Notes: generated by a model from the sequence alone, not told the origin. A DNA stretch of 64,000 nt from Boothiomyces macroporosus (GCA_027604185.1 JADGKB010000040.1:1-64000), one strand, 5' to 3'; shown: positions 20,111 through 31,070, counted from the first letter of the stretch. Made by a program: numbers and translations.

Positions 20111-20857
20111 ATGAACAACTTTCTGTCCAATTTTTTCAATTCACTCACCAACAACCAGCAAGCTAATCAGGATTCCAATCAACCGAATGAACAAAACGAG
20201 AATTCGCATCATCCTGAGCAACCAATACCGACGGCAACAACTACAACTACCCATGTTCCAGGAGGGTTTCCTGTAGCAGTTAGAGTGAATCACAGAAGGG
20301 TTAACCTAGCTCCAAATGAAGACACTCCACAAACAATAACGTTCTCAGCAAACGATAGACTAGCAAAACTTATTCTGCTGTCGAATTTGCTTCCAACCGA
20401 ACTGGCGGAAATGGTGCTGGATTTCGCTCAAGTTTTTAAAACCGTCAAGTTTGAAAGGAAGGCAATGTATCAAGGAGCCAACTGCGATGAAAGATACCTT
20501 ATTACGAAACCGTTTAATTTTAAAAAGATTCACCGAATTCGATTCAGAGGTGAAAGTAAAGATCAAGGGTGGGCCACTATGAATCCAGAATTAAACGGTA
20601 CTCGACAGGACAGTTGGACGTGGGCAGAAGTGTATGTTGATTCTGCCGAACACGTCGAAAGAAATGTTGCCTATGCTGGGGATAGGACTAGAGTATATAC
20701 AAATCTACGTGCCGGAAGTGGGTATGAAGAGCATGACATTGATTTGGATATTGATTTGAAGAGGGGTCAAGTGTTGGTCCTTGTTATTCGTGCACAATTC
20801 CCTGGCTGGAAACACATTATTAAACACGCCTCTATGGAATTTTCATTCACTGACTGA
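20111..20857 (+). CDS. F-box-like protein with a fungal beta-sandwich domain, paralogue 1
   Basis: Intronless, 248 residues. A disordered N/Q/P/T-rich N terminus of about 80 residues is followed by LLPTELAEMVLDFAQ, which resembles an F-box-like helix pair. A domain then reads RIRFRGESKDQGW...SWTWAEVYV...VYTNLRAGSGYEEHDIDLDI...VLVIRAQFPGW. The signature DQGW, SWTWxE and a final R-x-FPGW is shared with an uncharacterised sandwich domain common in fungal ankyrin and related proteins. That assignment is from memory of the motif. The gene at 21163-21741 is its tandem paralogue. The function could be substrate recruitment for ubiquitination; not established. Confidence 0.75.
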   Translation: MNNFLSNFFNSLTNNQQANQDSNQPNEQNENSHHPEQPIPTATTTTTHVPGGFPVAVRVNHRRVNLAPNEDTPQTITFSANDRLAKLILLSNLLPTELAEMVLDFAQVFKTVKFERKAMYQGANCDERYLITKPFNFKKIHRIRFRGESKDQGWATMNPELNGTRQDSWTWAEVYVDSAEHVERNVAYAGDRTRVYTNLRAGSGYEEHDIDLDIDLKRGQVLVLVIRAQFPGWKHIIKHASMEFSFTD

Positions 20858-21162
20858 TAATAGTCTTTGGCTGATTCCGAATCCCGTCAATAAATAGTCT
20901 CTCTTCCCATTTTAATGATAATCTTGTTTGCATTTGTATAGGCAGATAGAACTTGGGATATCCATCGTGTGCTATATAGTAGCCTTTAAGATTGCTATAA
21001 AAGTCTCGCTTCAGGTCAACGATCAAATTCGGAATAATGCAAGAATATTCACCAACGATGGACAATTACCCAGCAATAGGGAATTATGGTAAAATAGCAG
21101 TTGGTTTATAGTCTGACGAGTCAGTGTCGGTGGCTATTTTTAAACTCTACTAAATAGTTGCA
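20858..21162. other. Gap between the two F-box-like paralogues
   Basis: No supported gene. A small plus frame starts at about 21036 and a minus frame covers 20847-21065; neither resembles a known protein. The sequence probably contains the promoter of the second paralogue. Confidence 0.4.
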
Positions 21163-21741
21163 ATGTATGGAAATGAATCCTTATATAACAAGAGATACCC
21201 GACAAACATAATATGGAACACAAGTTCAGATGATTCCGAAGATATAAAGTTCAACTCAAACCAATACAGCGAAAAACTGGTTTTGCTATTACGCTTCCTT
21301 CCAATAGAAATCGTAGAGATAATATTTAAATATGCTAGAGTGTTTAAAACGCTAGAATTCAGATACTTTAAAGGGCTGCGAAATCTGCACGTTGGACAGA
21401 AGGTTATCATCACGAAACCGTTCAGATTTAGCGAGATTTGCCGAATAAGGATTCGTGCAAGGTGTAGAGATGAAAGGGTGTCAATTAGAGAATTTAGCCA
21501 TCGGGAACGTAGTGTTGTGTGGGCGGAAATACATTCAGAAGATTCCAAGCTCACTGATCCCAAGCAGGGTACAGTAAGGGATAGCGTGTTTATCAATCTT
21601 CATGCTGCTAATGGATATAAAGATCACGATATTGATATTAAGCTTTGCTTTAAGCCTTGGCAGCTTCTGGTGCTTTGTATTCGCACAATGTATTCCGGTT
21701 GGGAGATGGACACTGCCTCAATCGAAATATCATTCATATAA
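21163..21741 (+). CDS. F-box-like protein with a fungal beta-sandwich domain, paralogue 2
   Basis: Intronless, 192 residues, in tandem with 20111-20857. The shared core runs LLLRFLPIEIVEIIFKYARVFKTLEF, VIITKPFRFSEICRIRIRAR, VWAEIHSED, FINLHAANGYKDHDIDIKL and VLCIRTMYSGWEM. The long N/Q-rich leader of paralogue 1 is missing and the DQGW segment is diverged (CRDERVSIR). Tandem duplication followed by fast divergence is the simplest reading. Confidence 0.75.
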   Translation: MYGNESLYNKRYPTNIIWNTSSDDSEDIKFNSNQYSEKLVLLLRFLPIEIVEIIFKYARVFKTLEFRYFKGLRNLHVGQKVIITKPFRFSEICRIRIRARCRDERVSIREFSHRERSVVWAEIHSEDSKLTDPKQGTVRDSVFINLHAANGYKDHDIDIKLCFKPWQLLVLCIRTMYSGWEMDTASIEISFI

Positions 21742-21791
21742 TAAATGAATTGTAGAATAGGAATTGGTAATTTCAAACTTGAAGCTTTATT

Positions 21792-22515
21792 CTAGAGTAA
21801 ATTTCGAAGGAGGGACAACAACTCATCTGCAGATTCCCATTCATTAATTCTAGCAGTAATTTCGTTTCTGTATTGTTCGTCTTTGATTTTTCTAGAGAAT
21901 GGAAAGTCCTTGCGAGGGAACACATAGTCATTTGGTCCCAACTTTGTTGAAGGGCAGAAATCATTCGTTCCATCACCAACGTAAATCAATCGATCATAAG
22001 GTGAACCTTTGGAGTTAATGTACTCCAACAGCTCTACTCCTTTGCAAATGTTTACGGCGCATCCGTTGAGACAGTCATGCTTTTCACATCGCTTTCTAAT
22101 ATGAAGCCTGCCATCATCGTCAAAATGGGCAGGGTTGGTGATAACATGACTGATGAATTGCTTGATCTGATATTGATCGCTAATTTCGTCAATGTAAATT
22201 GTGTTTGCATCTGAAATGACTATAATTTCTGCATTGTTTTCTTGTAATAACTTCATGATATCGTACATGGCTGGATTCTACATTAAAATATATTACAAAT
22301 GGAATAGTCCTCAAGGTCTTCTTTAGATCGTCTGGATTGTTTCCAAGCTTGTGGAGCTCTCCAACCATCATATCGCACAGCTCAGTGAATTGCATTTTCT
22401 TTTGGTGATCTTTCATCTTTGCATATAGCGATTCTGATAGCGATTTCACAATGTATCTGTCACTATCATCTTCAATTACTGTGAAATCGAAATCGAACAC
22501 TGCCAGGTACCGCAT
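21792..22515 (-). CDS. HAD phosphatase of the PHOSPHO1/2 family
   Basis: Exons 22297-22515 and 21792-22277 around a 19-nt intron, 234 residues. The HAD motifs are YLAVFDFDFTVIEDDSDR (nucleophile Asp), IVISDANTIYID (motif 2), and YVGDGTNDFCPS (motif 4), with KHDCLNGCAVNICKG typical of the Put_Phosphatase group. Removing the intron restores IPFNPAMYDIM. Relatives dephosphorylate phosphoethanolamine, phosphocholine or pyridoxal phosphate; the exact substrate is open. Confidence 0.93.
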
Positions 22516-22800
22516 CAAAATTCAAATTAGGACAAAAATTCGTGGTCGCACTCTTGAAACCACAGTCAGGGTAAGGACAAAATATGATTGCAGTCTTACT
22601 GCAATTGTAGTTCTTTCAAAGTTGCTAGTTTATGTGTTGAGATACCGAATGTGCCTGAGCATCCAATCGCCTCTCAAGAATAAAAATTACTCCACCATCA
22701 ATTAGAATCCATAGGCACTACGGAAACTTTACGAAATTATTTCTATATTAGAATTGCTTGTTTGCAACTGGAGTTTCAACTACATTCAATACAACCTGTA

Positions 22801-25125
22801 TTAGTTGATACTTGCCTGATCAAGGATATCGGCAGTTTCCAAGTCCCAGTAGTATAGATCATGTTCCGCTATCAGGCTCCATACAAAAGGCACATTAAAT
22901 TTATATGCCTCGGGATCGATTTCAGAAACGAATTTGATTGGCTCGAGTATCTATGTTAGCACTAGGTACTGTCAATTTAGCTGCGCTCCACGTTTGACTC
23001 GCTTTCTCTATAACTGCCATTATGGTGTCAACTGTTCGAGTTTCTAGCTCTGTTTGTTCAATCTTTTCATTAAAGTGATTGATGGTCTATATTAACTGCA
23101 ATTACATTTTCAATATTTCCAACTAGAACAGAAAACCTGTCGTATTTTTCCAGTTGAAGAAATATCTCCTTTCTTTGTAACAGAGTATACACTAAATGAG
23201 GGTTATGAGCAAGGTTATGGGATATTACAGAATTGAAAAATTCTAGGAAAAGGGCTACCAAGTCACTGTATATTGCCCTTACAACAGAATTCGGACCAAG
23301 GGATTTGAAATCAATAAGACTGTCATCTTTTTCCAAAACTTTAGTTCTTTTACCCTCCTCTGTCAAAGTTTGCTCATCATATTGGAAAATCTTAAAGTAT
23401 TTTTTGCTGATTTGCTCAAAAACACTAGGTTAGGAACTAGATACCTAATAATTCTTTGAGCAACAACAGTGTCCAAGTCTATGACAGCGGTGGATATATT
23501 TGAAAGTATACTGAGGCAAACTGTATGTATATGGATATCATGGTGTTTGGAGAGATTAATGTGAATTGTCCGAATTAATACTAGTATTAGTATTCCTCCT
23601 AATGATATATTCTTTAAACTTCTTTCTGTGTACCATGGTATCTGAGCGACAACCATTTTTTGTATAAACTTGTTGTACACTTCATCCTGAGATAATATTA
23701 AAAGAATACCAAGCTGAATATACAAATAGCGGTGCTTTAGGATATCTTGAACAGAGTCATAGACATTTTGAAGTATGGATATAAGCATCGCTTCTGGGTC
23801 TGTCCTTGATAAAAAGTAAATCTTGAATTCAGTATTTAAAAGTAGCAGGTGATACAATAATATCCCAACTTCTTCCCTTTTCAAATCACTTGGATTAACA
23901 CTATGATACCTAGCTATTGTTTCAAATATTTGTTTAAAAGACAACAAACTATCAGGAGGAGCTTCTAGAATGGGAGATGCTGGGCCTAGGTTAGTTGAAT
24001 GTACCATTAGTATTCTTCATTTCTTTGATTGCGTTTGAATAAGCATTCTCCTTTCCATCATTGTGTTGGGTTATCAATAAGAGAATCAGCGACAGACTTT
24101 TGTTCCTCAGTGCGTTTGTGAAATGTGGGTTGTAAAGTTGTTTAGGAAATATATACGAATATGCACTGAGAAAAATGCCTGGATAAGTATAAAGTACCGC
24201 TTCGCCCCACCGTTGGAGGAGATTGGTTTTCAATAAAGTTTCTAACAAGTCTAGCAATTAATCCGTTGGCAAAATATCTAGATTAACTGGTATATACCCG
24301 AATTGATTCAATGCCAAGTCTAGATACAAATGATCCACAGTTTTAGATGTGATTGGAGAGTACAACTCACTAGAAAACAGAATAGTCACTAGATCAATGG
24401 TTTCTAAATAGAAGGAATAGTTCATTGGAGATCTATCTTAGATTAAATATACGTGGTATCTGCAAAAATCAAAGTTTGAAGTATTTCCTCCATCAATGCC
24501 AAACTCCTTGAACGCTTATCCAGTAATAAATTCGAATCAATCTCCAAAACCTTTCCACTTACACTAGATCGACGACGTCCAATTTTTGGATTTGGTGTGC
24601 GAGGTTCAGTCATCTTATCCACTGATTAACACAATATTTACATTCCATAGTATTAACCAGTTCATTCTTGTTTAATACCCTGATAAAGGTTTTCAAGAAC
24701 ACCCTGATCGAGTACAGTGCGTTCCTCGCTTCGTATGGCCAATCGCAATCGTAAGCTCTGTTCCTAGCCTTTTTGAGATGAGTCAAGAAATACAATAGGA
24801 GCTTATTAAAGTTTTTCGTTTCATGATTAGTGTTCAGCATTTCCGTGGCTATTATTGTCCCCGCATGATCATATACCATTACCAGGTGTCTTTTGTTAAG
24901 AAATCTGTACTCGTTATATAACGGCAACTCACAATAAAATATCCTTTCCCACACTGGTGAATCCGGAAAATCATGGACTCCAGTGCAAAGCTTCAACAGA
25001 CCGTCAAATATTGGATTGGTGAGCATCTTTGTAGTTTCTGTGATCGATACTTCGCTTCTATTTACAATCTTCTTTTCCTCTTCATGGAGCATCGTATCAA
25101 TAGATAATTTCGCATCCACCATCAT
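22801..25125 (-). CDS. DYM: Dymeclin (Golgi-associated protein)
   Basis: Nine exons: 24642-25125, 24453-24621, 24298-24432, 24198-24277, 24005-24178, 23445-23985, 23106-23424, 22970-23086 and 22801-22950. The eight introns are 20, 20, 20, 19, 19, 20, 19 and 19 nt. The spliced frame is exactly 723 codons. The strongest family block is PWYTERSLKNISLGGILILVLIRTI followed by HTVCLSILSNIS and AQRIIS. Others are YEARNALYSIRVFLKTFIRVL, ALRNKSLSLILLLITQ, NLAHNPHLVYTLLQRKEIF and the C-terminal FVWSLIAEHDLYYWD. Dymeclin is a peripheral Golgi protein of uncertain biochemical role. The number of consistent tiny introns makes this gene the best internal proof of the splice model after PAN3. Confidence 0.95.
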
Positions 25126-25189
25126 TTGCAAGATTTAAACTTGTTGGAATTTTGTTGGCTAAAAAAGTTGAAAAACAAAAATTATATTA

Positions 25190-26094
25190 CTAAATTCGTT
25201 CAGTAATCCAGTTGATGTAAGTGTCGTAGACAATCTCCCGATCCTTTCTTGGTTCATTGTGGAGCTCGTGGTAGAATCCTTCGTACTCCTTGTAGGTCTT
25301 GTCATTTGAAGACACCAATGATACAAATTTTTTAGAAGCTTTTGGACAAGTCATTCCATCTTGAGTTCCGTGCGCAACCAGCAAAGGAAGATTGAACTTT
25401 TTGGCATTTCTGAGCAAGTTTGTCCCGTTGGTCAGGATATCATTGCCTATATTAACTCTTGCTTACAAAGCCCAGTTGAAATATATGAATGTACCAATGG
25501 ATCTTTCTTGTACAGAGCGACTTCGTTTGGATCCCTGGATAAAGTGGACAAATCGAGAATGTTTGGAATTACAAACGATGGAAGGATATAAGGCACAAAA
25601 GAAAGTAAAATTCTATCTGCAAGCTTTGGCTTTGTTTTATCACCGCTATCTACTAATGGCGCAGAGGCAATCACACCTTGAAACTCTTTTTGGTTTTGTA
25701 ATGCATAGCCAAGGGTTAGTCCGCCTCCCATAGAGTGCCTGCGATTAACCGATATTACCCCATGATAAAGTGCGGTAATCCCTCGATGCGTGTTTTTGAT
25801 GAAATGAGTTTGATATCCTTGAAAGTTGTTGCGATTCCATCCCCATGCCCATGTAAGCCGTTCAACCGAACAGTATTTCCAAATCTTTTATTTAGTAATA
25901 AAGTACCCTCTTTGATCGAACGCTGTAACTTTGATTCCATTATCCGCAAACCGTCCAAACATTTCGTCGTATCTAGTAACATGCTCCCCAAGGCCATGAA
26001 CAAATACAACGGTGGCCTTTAGTTTATCTGGCAACCAAGTTCTGGTGTATAGTTTGCAATCTGGTGTAGCTACCCATTCTTCTTGTACAGGCAT
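25190..26094 (-). CDS. Monoacylglycerol lipase-type alpha/beta hydrolase
   Basis: Exons 25907-26094, 25759-25884, 25467-25738 and 25190-25446; introns of 22, 20 and 20 nt; 280 residues. The oxyanion segment FVHGLGEHVTRYDEM, the nucleophile elbow GHSMGGG (formed across intron 2), the acid in HGTQDGMTCP and the final His in FYHELHNE make a full catalytic triad. It resembles yeast Yju3/animal MGLL, which split monoacylglycerols. The C terminus has no recognisable targeting signal. Confidence 0.94.
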
Positions 26095-26167
26095 TTTCTG
26101 ATTATCGGTGAATTAATTGCAAGTGCGAAAAACGAATATAAAAAATGTAACTTTATTGCACAATAAT

Positions 26168-26818
26168 CTAGTTGCCAGGAACGTATTTAGCACAGGTAGT
26201 TTGATCAGTTGGTTCCCATTTGGATTGAACAGGGTGGAATCCAGCAGCGGTTGCGTAAGCGAGGGACTCATCAATGTCAGCTTGTGGGATTGAAGAGTTT
26301 CTGGACAAGATCCATATAGATTCGGTGTACTTTTCAATTCCTGGAATGTACAATGGAGAAACAATCAAAGCGCGTTCATAGTTTCCATCGGCATCGGTCC
26401 ATACATTCTTGACAACATAGTTTGGTCCAGGGATCAAGTTTTGGAAGAAGGTTCCAATACCACCATTAAACCCAGCAGGAGAGAATGTGACTTTGAGTTC
26501 AGAAGGAGATAAAGGATGGGCATTTCCTACAATAGTAGAGTACTTTTGATTTTTGACACAAGTGTTGGTTACTTGAATATCACCATCTGGTTTGAAAGCA
26601 TATTTGGCTTGGACACAGTCACAGCCAGATTCAAAGGTTCCACGGATAATTGCAGTTCTTCCAATTTCATACCAGTCACCAATGTACTTTGAAGGGTCGA
26701 TGTTGCATAGTTGTGTTGGTTCATTGCATAGCGGGGTCAAACCAGAGGAAGAAGAAACGGCAGTAGCAAGAGTAGAGTGGCAAAGAGCAGAGATGGCAGC
26801 GAAAGTAGTGAATTGCAT
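26168..26818 (-). CDS. Secreted lipocalin
   Basis: Intronless, 216 residues. A signal peptide of about 20 residues is followed by CNIDPSKYIGDWYEIGR, the lipocalin GxW motif. VTNTC and ESIWILSR match the Blc/apolipoprotein D branch. Several cysteines suit an extracellular, disulfide-bonded fold. Lipocalins bind small hydrophobic ligands; the ligand is unknown. A TATA box lies just upstream. Confidence 0.9.
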   Translation of the reverse strand: MQFTTFAAISALCHSTLATAVSSSSGLTPLCNEPTQLCNIDPSKYIGDWYEIGRTAIIRGTFESGCDCVQAKYAFKPDGDIQVTNTCVKNQKYSTIVGNAHPLSPSELKVTFSPAGFNGGIGTFFQNLIPGPNYVVKNVWTDADGNYERALIVSPLYIPGIEKYTESIWILSRNSSIPQADIDESLAYATAAGFHPVQSKWEPTDQTTCAKYVPGN

Positions 26819-26848
26819 TTTATGATGTAGATCCGATATCAGAATGGA

Positions 26849-26856
26849 TATTTATA
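26849..26856 (-). promoter_or_regulatory. TATA box of the lipocalin gene
   Basis: TATAAATA on the minus strand, 31 nt upstream of the ATG. Confidence 0.7.
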
Positions 26857-27324
26857 CTAGTGGTGGAATAATTTAAATCGCTCTAGGCATTTACGACGGC
26901 GGACCGAGATGCTAGACTTCTACTTTTAGACATATTTCATGGATGATGGAAGTATTTAGCTTTTGCGGCCGTGACAGCTGTGCAAACATAAACCTCAATG
27001 AAAAACAATTCCAAGTGATATCGATTCTTATGGATAATTACATTGCTCACTTCTCACTCTACACTGCTACTACTCACTCTACACTGCTACTACTCTCTCT
27101 ACACTGCTACTACTCTCTCTACACTGCTACTACTCTCTCTACACTGCTACTTTTCAATGAAATTCTGGCGATACGGATAAAATATAGAGCCAAAATTGTT
27201 TCGGATCCCCAGTCTCTTGGCAGGGAAAAACTTTGAAGCTCCTAAATTAGAACAGGTGGATGATCATTCGAGATGCTCTTTGGGTGAAATCCTCCGCACA
27301 AAAACTTTGAATTCTGAATACCGT
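26857..27324. other. Intergenic region with a minisatellite
   Basis: No supported gene between the lipocalin promoter and the NUDCD1 stop. It contains the 20-bp tandem repeat listed separately. The 97-codon plus frame across the repeat is not believable, since a 20-bp unit shifts frame in every copy. Confidence 0.6.
27055..27151. repeat. 20-bp minisatellite, about five copies
   Basis: The unit CWCTCTACACTGCTACTACT repeats about five times, with the first two copies differing from the others at the second base. Confidence 0.9.
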
Positions 27325-28806
27325 TTATTGAAAATCGATTCGCAAGATGTAATCTTTGAAAAATACCAATCCATTCGTGCTGGATAATAAGTGACCAAAG
27401 ACAGAACCTCCATCAAGCAAGAAAGAATCGCCATTATTGCCGCGAGAATGAATATACCCATAGATATTATTGCCCATTATTAAACAGTAGCCGCCATTTC
27501 TACTTATTGCAATACGGCTATTTTGCTTGCTAGCGTATACGTATCCAATTGCATTGAAGCACCCTACATGCACGGTATTCAAACCATCCATTTCAAACAA
27601 TACTCCATCCACATCACTTTTCAATACAAATCCTTTTCCAAAATTGCAGATAAATTTCATTCCGCTGGTATTGTTGGATTTTAAGATCTCTCCATTAAAA
27701 GTAAATAGATTTAAACTTACAGATTCATTTTCAAAATCGATATCTTCTGTTTGTTCCGTAAATGCAATCATTTCTCGTCTTCCTTCATCACCGCTATACT
27801 TTTCCAATCGTTCTTTAAACTCTGCCAGTAATGAACTGTCGATTGTCTCTAGCACACCGTCATCTTTTTCAAAGACATGTTGCCATCGATATTGAGTGGT
27901 TTTCTGCAAATAAAGTGTGAGATATTGATTAGCTTCTAACGTCCATATACATTCAGAGGCAACAATAGGTGAGTGTAATTTGCCCTGTATGTAATCGTTG
28001 ACTTTGATTGAGCTGCTAGTAAACATGCAGCTGATTGACGATCTATTGGTTGGATTAGGTAGGATAATGTGAATAGTAACTTGGTCTTCATCTTGCTGCC
28101 ATATGTAGTCTACCCTGCTTTTGTTTGCATCCGATTTCTGGTTGGTTCCAATATCCACATCAATCAAATCCTCCGTCTTGCTTGTTTTCATTGGAAATTC
28201 AGACAAGATGGTAAAGTGTTCATCATTAATTTGAGTATAAAAGGGTATTCGCTTACCCACCATGGTACATTGGATCTGGAAATTGTAATCTAGCGAGATT
28301 CTTCCAAGCGAAACCAAAATAGGAAACTTTTTGTCTTTGGTGAATGATCCAAACAGAACGAAAATGTCGTCTTCTATTGAATTTGCGCTGAGGAGTGTTG
28401 TGGGACCTTCCAATGGGACGTTTATAGTGGTTAGCAGTGCATGGTTGCTAAATATATAGAGAATTGATTCGTTTCCAGGATATACAATAATCAAATCACT
28501 AGTAAATGCAATTGAAGGAGGGAACTGATTGGTAATTGGAGGATTAAAGTCATATATTTTCATCGTCTCTCCATCTTCAAGATCTGTAGATCTTTTCATT
28601 AGCTGCATCGCGGAATTAAAGTAATAGAGGTCTCCATTGTGGAAGACGTGATTATATCTGGCCACATATTCCAAGATTGGATACGGACAGAGAGGCGAAT
28701 AGTCAATCTGCACCAAGTCTATGGGGAACACTTCCGTCTTGGGTTTTTGCGTCAGTTTGTATCCATTGAAGTTGTGGTTAAATTTGGTTCTGTCCAGCTT
28801 CAGCAT
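27325..28806 (-). CDS. NUDCD1: NudC domain-containing protein 1 (NUDCD1/CML66 type)
   Basis: Intronless, 493 residues. The N-terminal half is beta-propeller-like (LYYFNSAMQLM, SDLIIVYPGNESILYIF). A CS/p23 domain near residue 235 reads YIWQQDEDQVTIHIILPNP, IKVNDYIQGKLHSP and ECIWTLEANQYLTLYLQK, ending in RWQHVFEKDD. The C-terminal part continues as propeller-like repeats. This order, with CS domain inside a propeller, is that of NUDCD1, an HSP90 co-chaperone that in animals works with a DEAH helicase. The start is 27 bp from the BUD22 start. Confidence 0.85.
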   Translation of the reverse strand: MLKLDRTKFNHNFNGYKLTQKPKTEVFPIDLVQIDYSPLCPYPILEYVARYNHVFHNGDLYYFNSAMQLMKRSTDLEDGETMKIYDFNPPITNQFPPSIAFTSDLIIVYPGNESILYIFSNHALLTTINVPLEGPTTLLSANSIEDDIFVLFGSFTKDKKFPILVSLGRISLDYNFQIQCTMVGKRIPFYTQINDEHFTILSEFPMKTSKTEDLIDVDIGTNQKSDANKSRVDYIWQQDEDQVTIHIILPNPTNRSSISCMFTSSSIKVNDYIQGKLHSPIVASECIWTLEANQYLTLYLQKTTQYRWQHVFEKDDGVLETIDSSLLAEFKERLEKYSGDEGRREMIAFTEQTEDIDFENESVSLNLFTFNGEILKSNNTSGMKFICNFGKGFVLKSDVDGVLFEMDGLNTVHVGCFNAIGYVYASKQNSRIAISRNGGYCLIMGNNIYGYIHSRGNNGDSFLLDGGSVFGHLLSSTNGLVFFKDYILRIDFQ

Positions 28807-28833
28807 TTTCGAATGATTTTTTTTTGTTTTTTA

Positions 28834-29813
28834 ATGTCGAAAAATTGGAAGGTTATAGAAAAAAAGCTGTCCACCAGGATTGCCTTCATATACAAGAAAC
28901 TCAAAGGGTTATTAAAAAAGTCAAAGGGCTTCCAGCAACAAAAAGTAATCAGGAAACTGAAAGAGTAACTTGGGTTAATCTTAGGATGAAAACTGAACAA
29001 TTGGAGGAGGAGTTGTCCAAGTTGAAGAAAATACCGGTAGATAAGTTGATCCCATTCGCGTTATATCGAGAAATAGAGCAGTGCAAAATACCAGAAGTTG
29101 AGGGGAACAAGGACAAGATTCTAGAATTGATCAAATTGAATGGCGAATTGGACGAACTTGAAAAGAGGGTAATCACAAAAGTGTTCAAAAATGATCAATA
29201 TATGCAAGATTTGGCAAAGATTATAAGAGGCGAAAAGCTCAAACAAACGGAATCTGTTTCTGACAACAATGACGAGACAAACGTTCAGATAGAAAGTGAA
29301 GAAGAATGGGTGTCAGACGAAGATGAAGTGTTTGAACCAATTAAAGAGAAGCGAAAAAACAGAAGAGGCCAGCAAGCACGAAGAGCCATTTGGGAGAAAA
29401 AATATGGTGAGAAGGCCAAGCATATTGTGGAGGGCAAGGTAAAGAAACCAAAGAAAAAAGAAAGTTTGCATCCATCTTGGGAGGCGAAAAAGAAACAGCA
29501 GTCAATCGCGGAAGGCAAAGGCTCCAAGATTGTCTTTGATAAACCTGAAGACAAAGAACAGTTGGAATCTTTGCACCCTTCATGGCAAGCAAAGAAGATG
29601 AAAAAAGAAGGGATAGTTGAAGCAAAGGGCTCAAAGATTGTGTTTGATGATGAAGGTGCTGTCAGGGAAGCAAAGTCGTTTGGTAAGCCTCAAGAGACAA
29701 AGAAAGAGTCTAAAAAAGAAGTTGAAGGCTTGCATCCATCCTGGCAAGCAAAGAAAATGAAAAAGGAAGGAATTGTAGAGTCGAAAGGCTCAAAAATTGT
29801 GTTTGAAGATTAA
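28834..29813 (+). CDS. BUD22: BUD22/SRFBP1 family ribosome biogenesis protein
   Basis: Exons 28834-28964 and 28985-29813 around a 20-nt intron, 319 residues. The N terminus is a basic helix with KKSKGFQQQKVIRKLKE, joined by splicing to a coiled coil (TEQLEEELSKLKKIP). An acidic stretch EEEWVSDEDEVFEP follows. The C terminus has three copies of the BUD22 motif LHPSWxAKK followed by GSKIVFD/E. Yeast Bud22 is a nucleolar factor for 18S rRNA maturation. The motif is usually single or double at the C terminus, so three copies are slightly unusual. Confidence 0.9.
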
Positions 29814-29917
29814 TAAAGGCATCACGTATTTATCCCATTCCAAAGAATCCTTGAAAATTTGTATTTGATATTATAAAGTAGCGAGAGCGGTTGAAGACGC
29901 TGGTGCTGAGCACAAAA

Positions 29918-30685
29918 CTATGTTACGCAAATCTTACTTCCTTGGACAGCTTTAGGACAGTTCTTTTTCAAAAGGGCGGCGACAATAGCTCCAATTACAC
30001 CAACAACCAACAACACAATCATCATCAAGAATATCTTATCACTTGATAATCGACTACATTAATTTAAAGTACCGTATAAAGATCCTGACTTGCTTATCAG
30101 CCCGTTTCAAGTTAGTCTCCACTTGATCCAAACCTTCCTCGATTTCCTTTAATTTCTCTCCTTGCTGCTTCACTTCCGCGTTGACACTAATACCAATTTG
30201 AATAGTTTCGTCCAGTGCTTTTTTAGCTCTTGCTGTTGATTCTTGAGTCTTGTCCTGAACCATCAACGCATGCTTTGTAATTTCGACAGTAGTCATTTCA
30301 TCAACATCTGATATTAACTTTAATTACTCTTTTTCTTGATTTCTTCTTTTCCTTGGTTTGTAGTTTCTGCCCATTCTACGTCTTGGCTTAATTTTGCAAT
30401 TCGTTCTTCGTGCTGCTTTGCTTTGATATCCCACTCTGCTGCTGGCCCTGGAGGAAGAGAGCGAATCTCTACCATAATTGATCGATGAACTTGCTTTGCT
30501 CTCACTAGTCTATTTCTCAGATACTGACATTTCTGGGTTAGAATATCTTACTTCAACGCGTTCTTGTCCTTTCAGCTTTGGGACATCTTTTTCAAGAATG
30601 GTTTGAATTGATTTGAGCAACTCATTCATTTGATCATCGAAATCCTCCAAGTCTTGAGTTAATATATTGTATAACCTGCGCTCAT
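29918..30685 (-). CDS. Qb-SNARE resembling the NPSN (novel plant SNARE) group
   Basis: Exons 30676-30685 (10 nt), 30552-30652, 30328-30532, 30073-30307 and 29918-30053; introns of 23, 19, 20 and 19 nt; 228 residues. After an N-terminal coiled-coil domain, the SNARE motif reads TQESTARAKKALDETIQIGISV...EGLDQVETNLKRADKQVRIFIRR. A membrane anchor (FLMMIVLLVVGVIGAIVAALL) and a short lumenal Cys-containing tail follow. The pattern ET-x-x-IG followed by a Q-layer region is closest, by recall, to NPSN and Vti1-type Qb SNAREs. NPSN proteins are reported mainly from plants and protists, so retention in a fungus would mark an early branch. Confidence 0.75.
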
Positions 30686-31070
30686 TTTGTGTTGATGTGA
30701 TAAGAAAAGCGCGTACTTTCTCTGGATATGTGTGATTACTATTTACAACCAGTTAAAGAGAACACTATCTTTATTAGTGAAAAAACCCTACAAGTACCAA
30801 CCTCCAGACCAGAAATACACCCAGCAATTAGAGTCAATTTCAAATACTGTAAAAATATAACCTCTTGCTCAGTTTATTTTCCTTTTTTTGGCGTGCCAGT
30901 TTCCAGAGTTGCAAGTCGATTCAGAATCAAGAAGATGCAGAAGCGATCAATAATATTGCATTAGTATTATCGTAATGCGTTTCAAATTGAGATGGACCCA
31001 TGTGCTGGCAGAGTCAGGTGGGGAGAAAAAGGCTAAAAAATTGCAGTGTAAACTTTCTCATCAAAATATT
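30686..31070. other. Intergenic region between the SNARE and thiolase starts
   Basis: A divergent promoter region. It also contains a 78-codon plus frame (30728-30964, MCDYYLQPVKENTIF...) ending in a basic segment. I do not recognise it and treat it as unproven. Confidence 0.4.

Noticed and set aside
21110..21140. Hammerhead-ribozyme-like CTGACGAG core
   Set aside because: No GAAA core segment or matching helices follow at the right distance.
27055..27151. CRISPR-like array
   Set aside because: Direct repeats with no spacers; it is a minisatellite in a eukaryotic genome.
30728..30964. 78-codon plus-strand frame between the SNARE and thiolase genes
   Set aside because: Not recognised and it fills a divergent promoter; evidence is too weak for a gene call.
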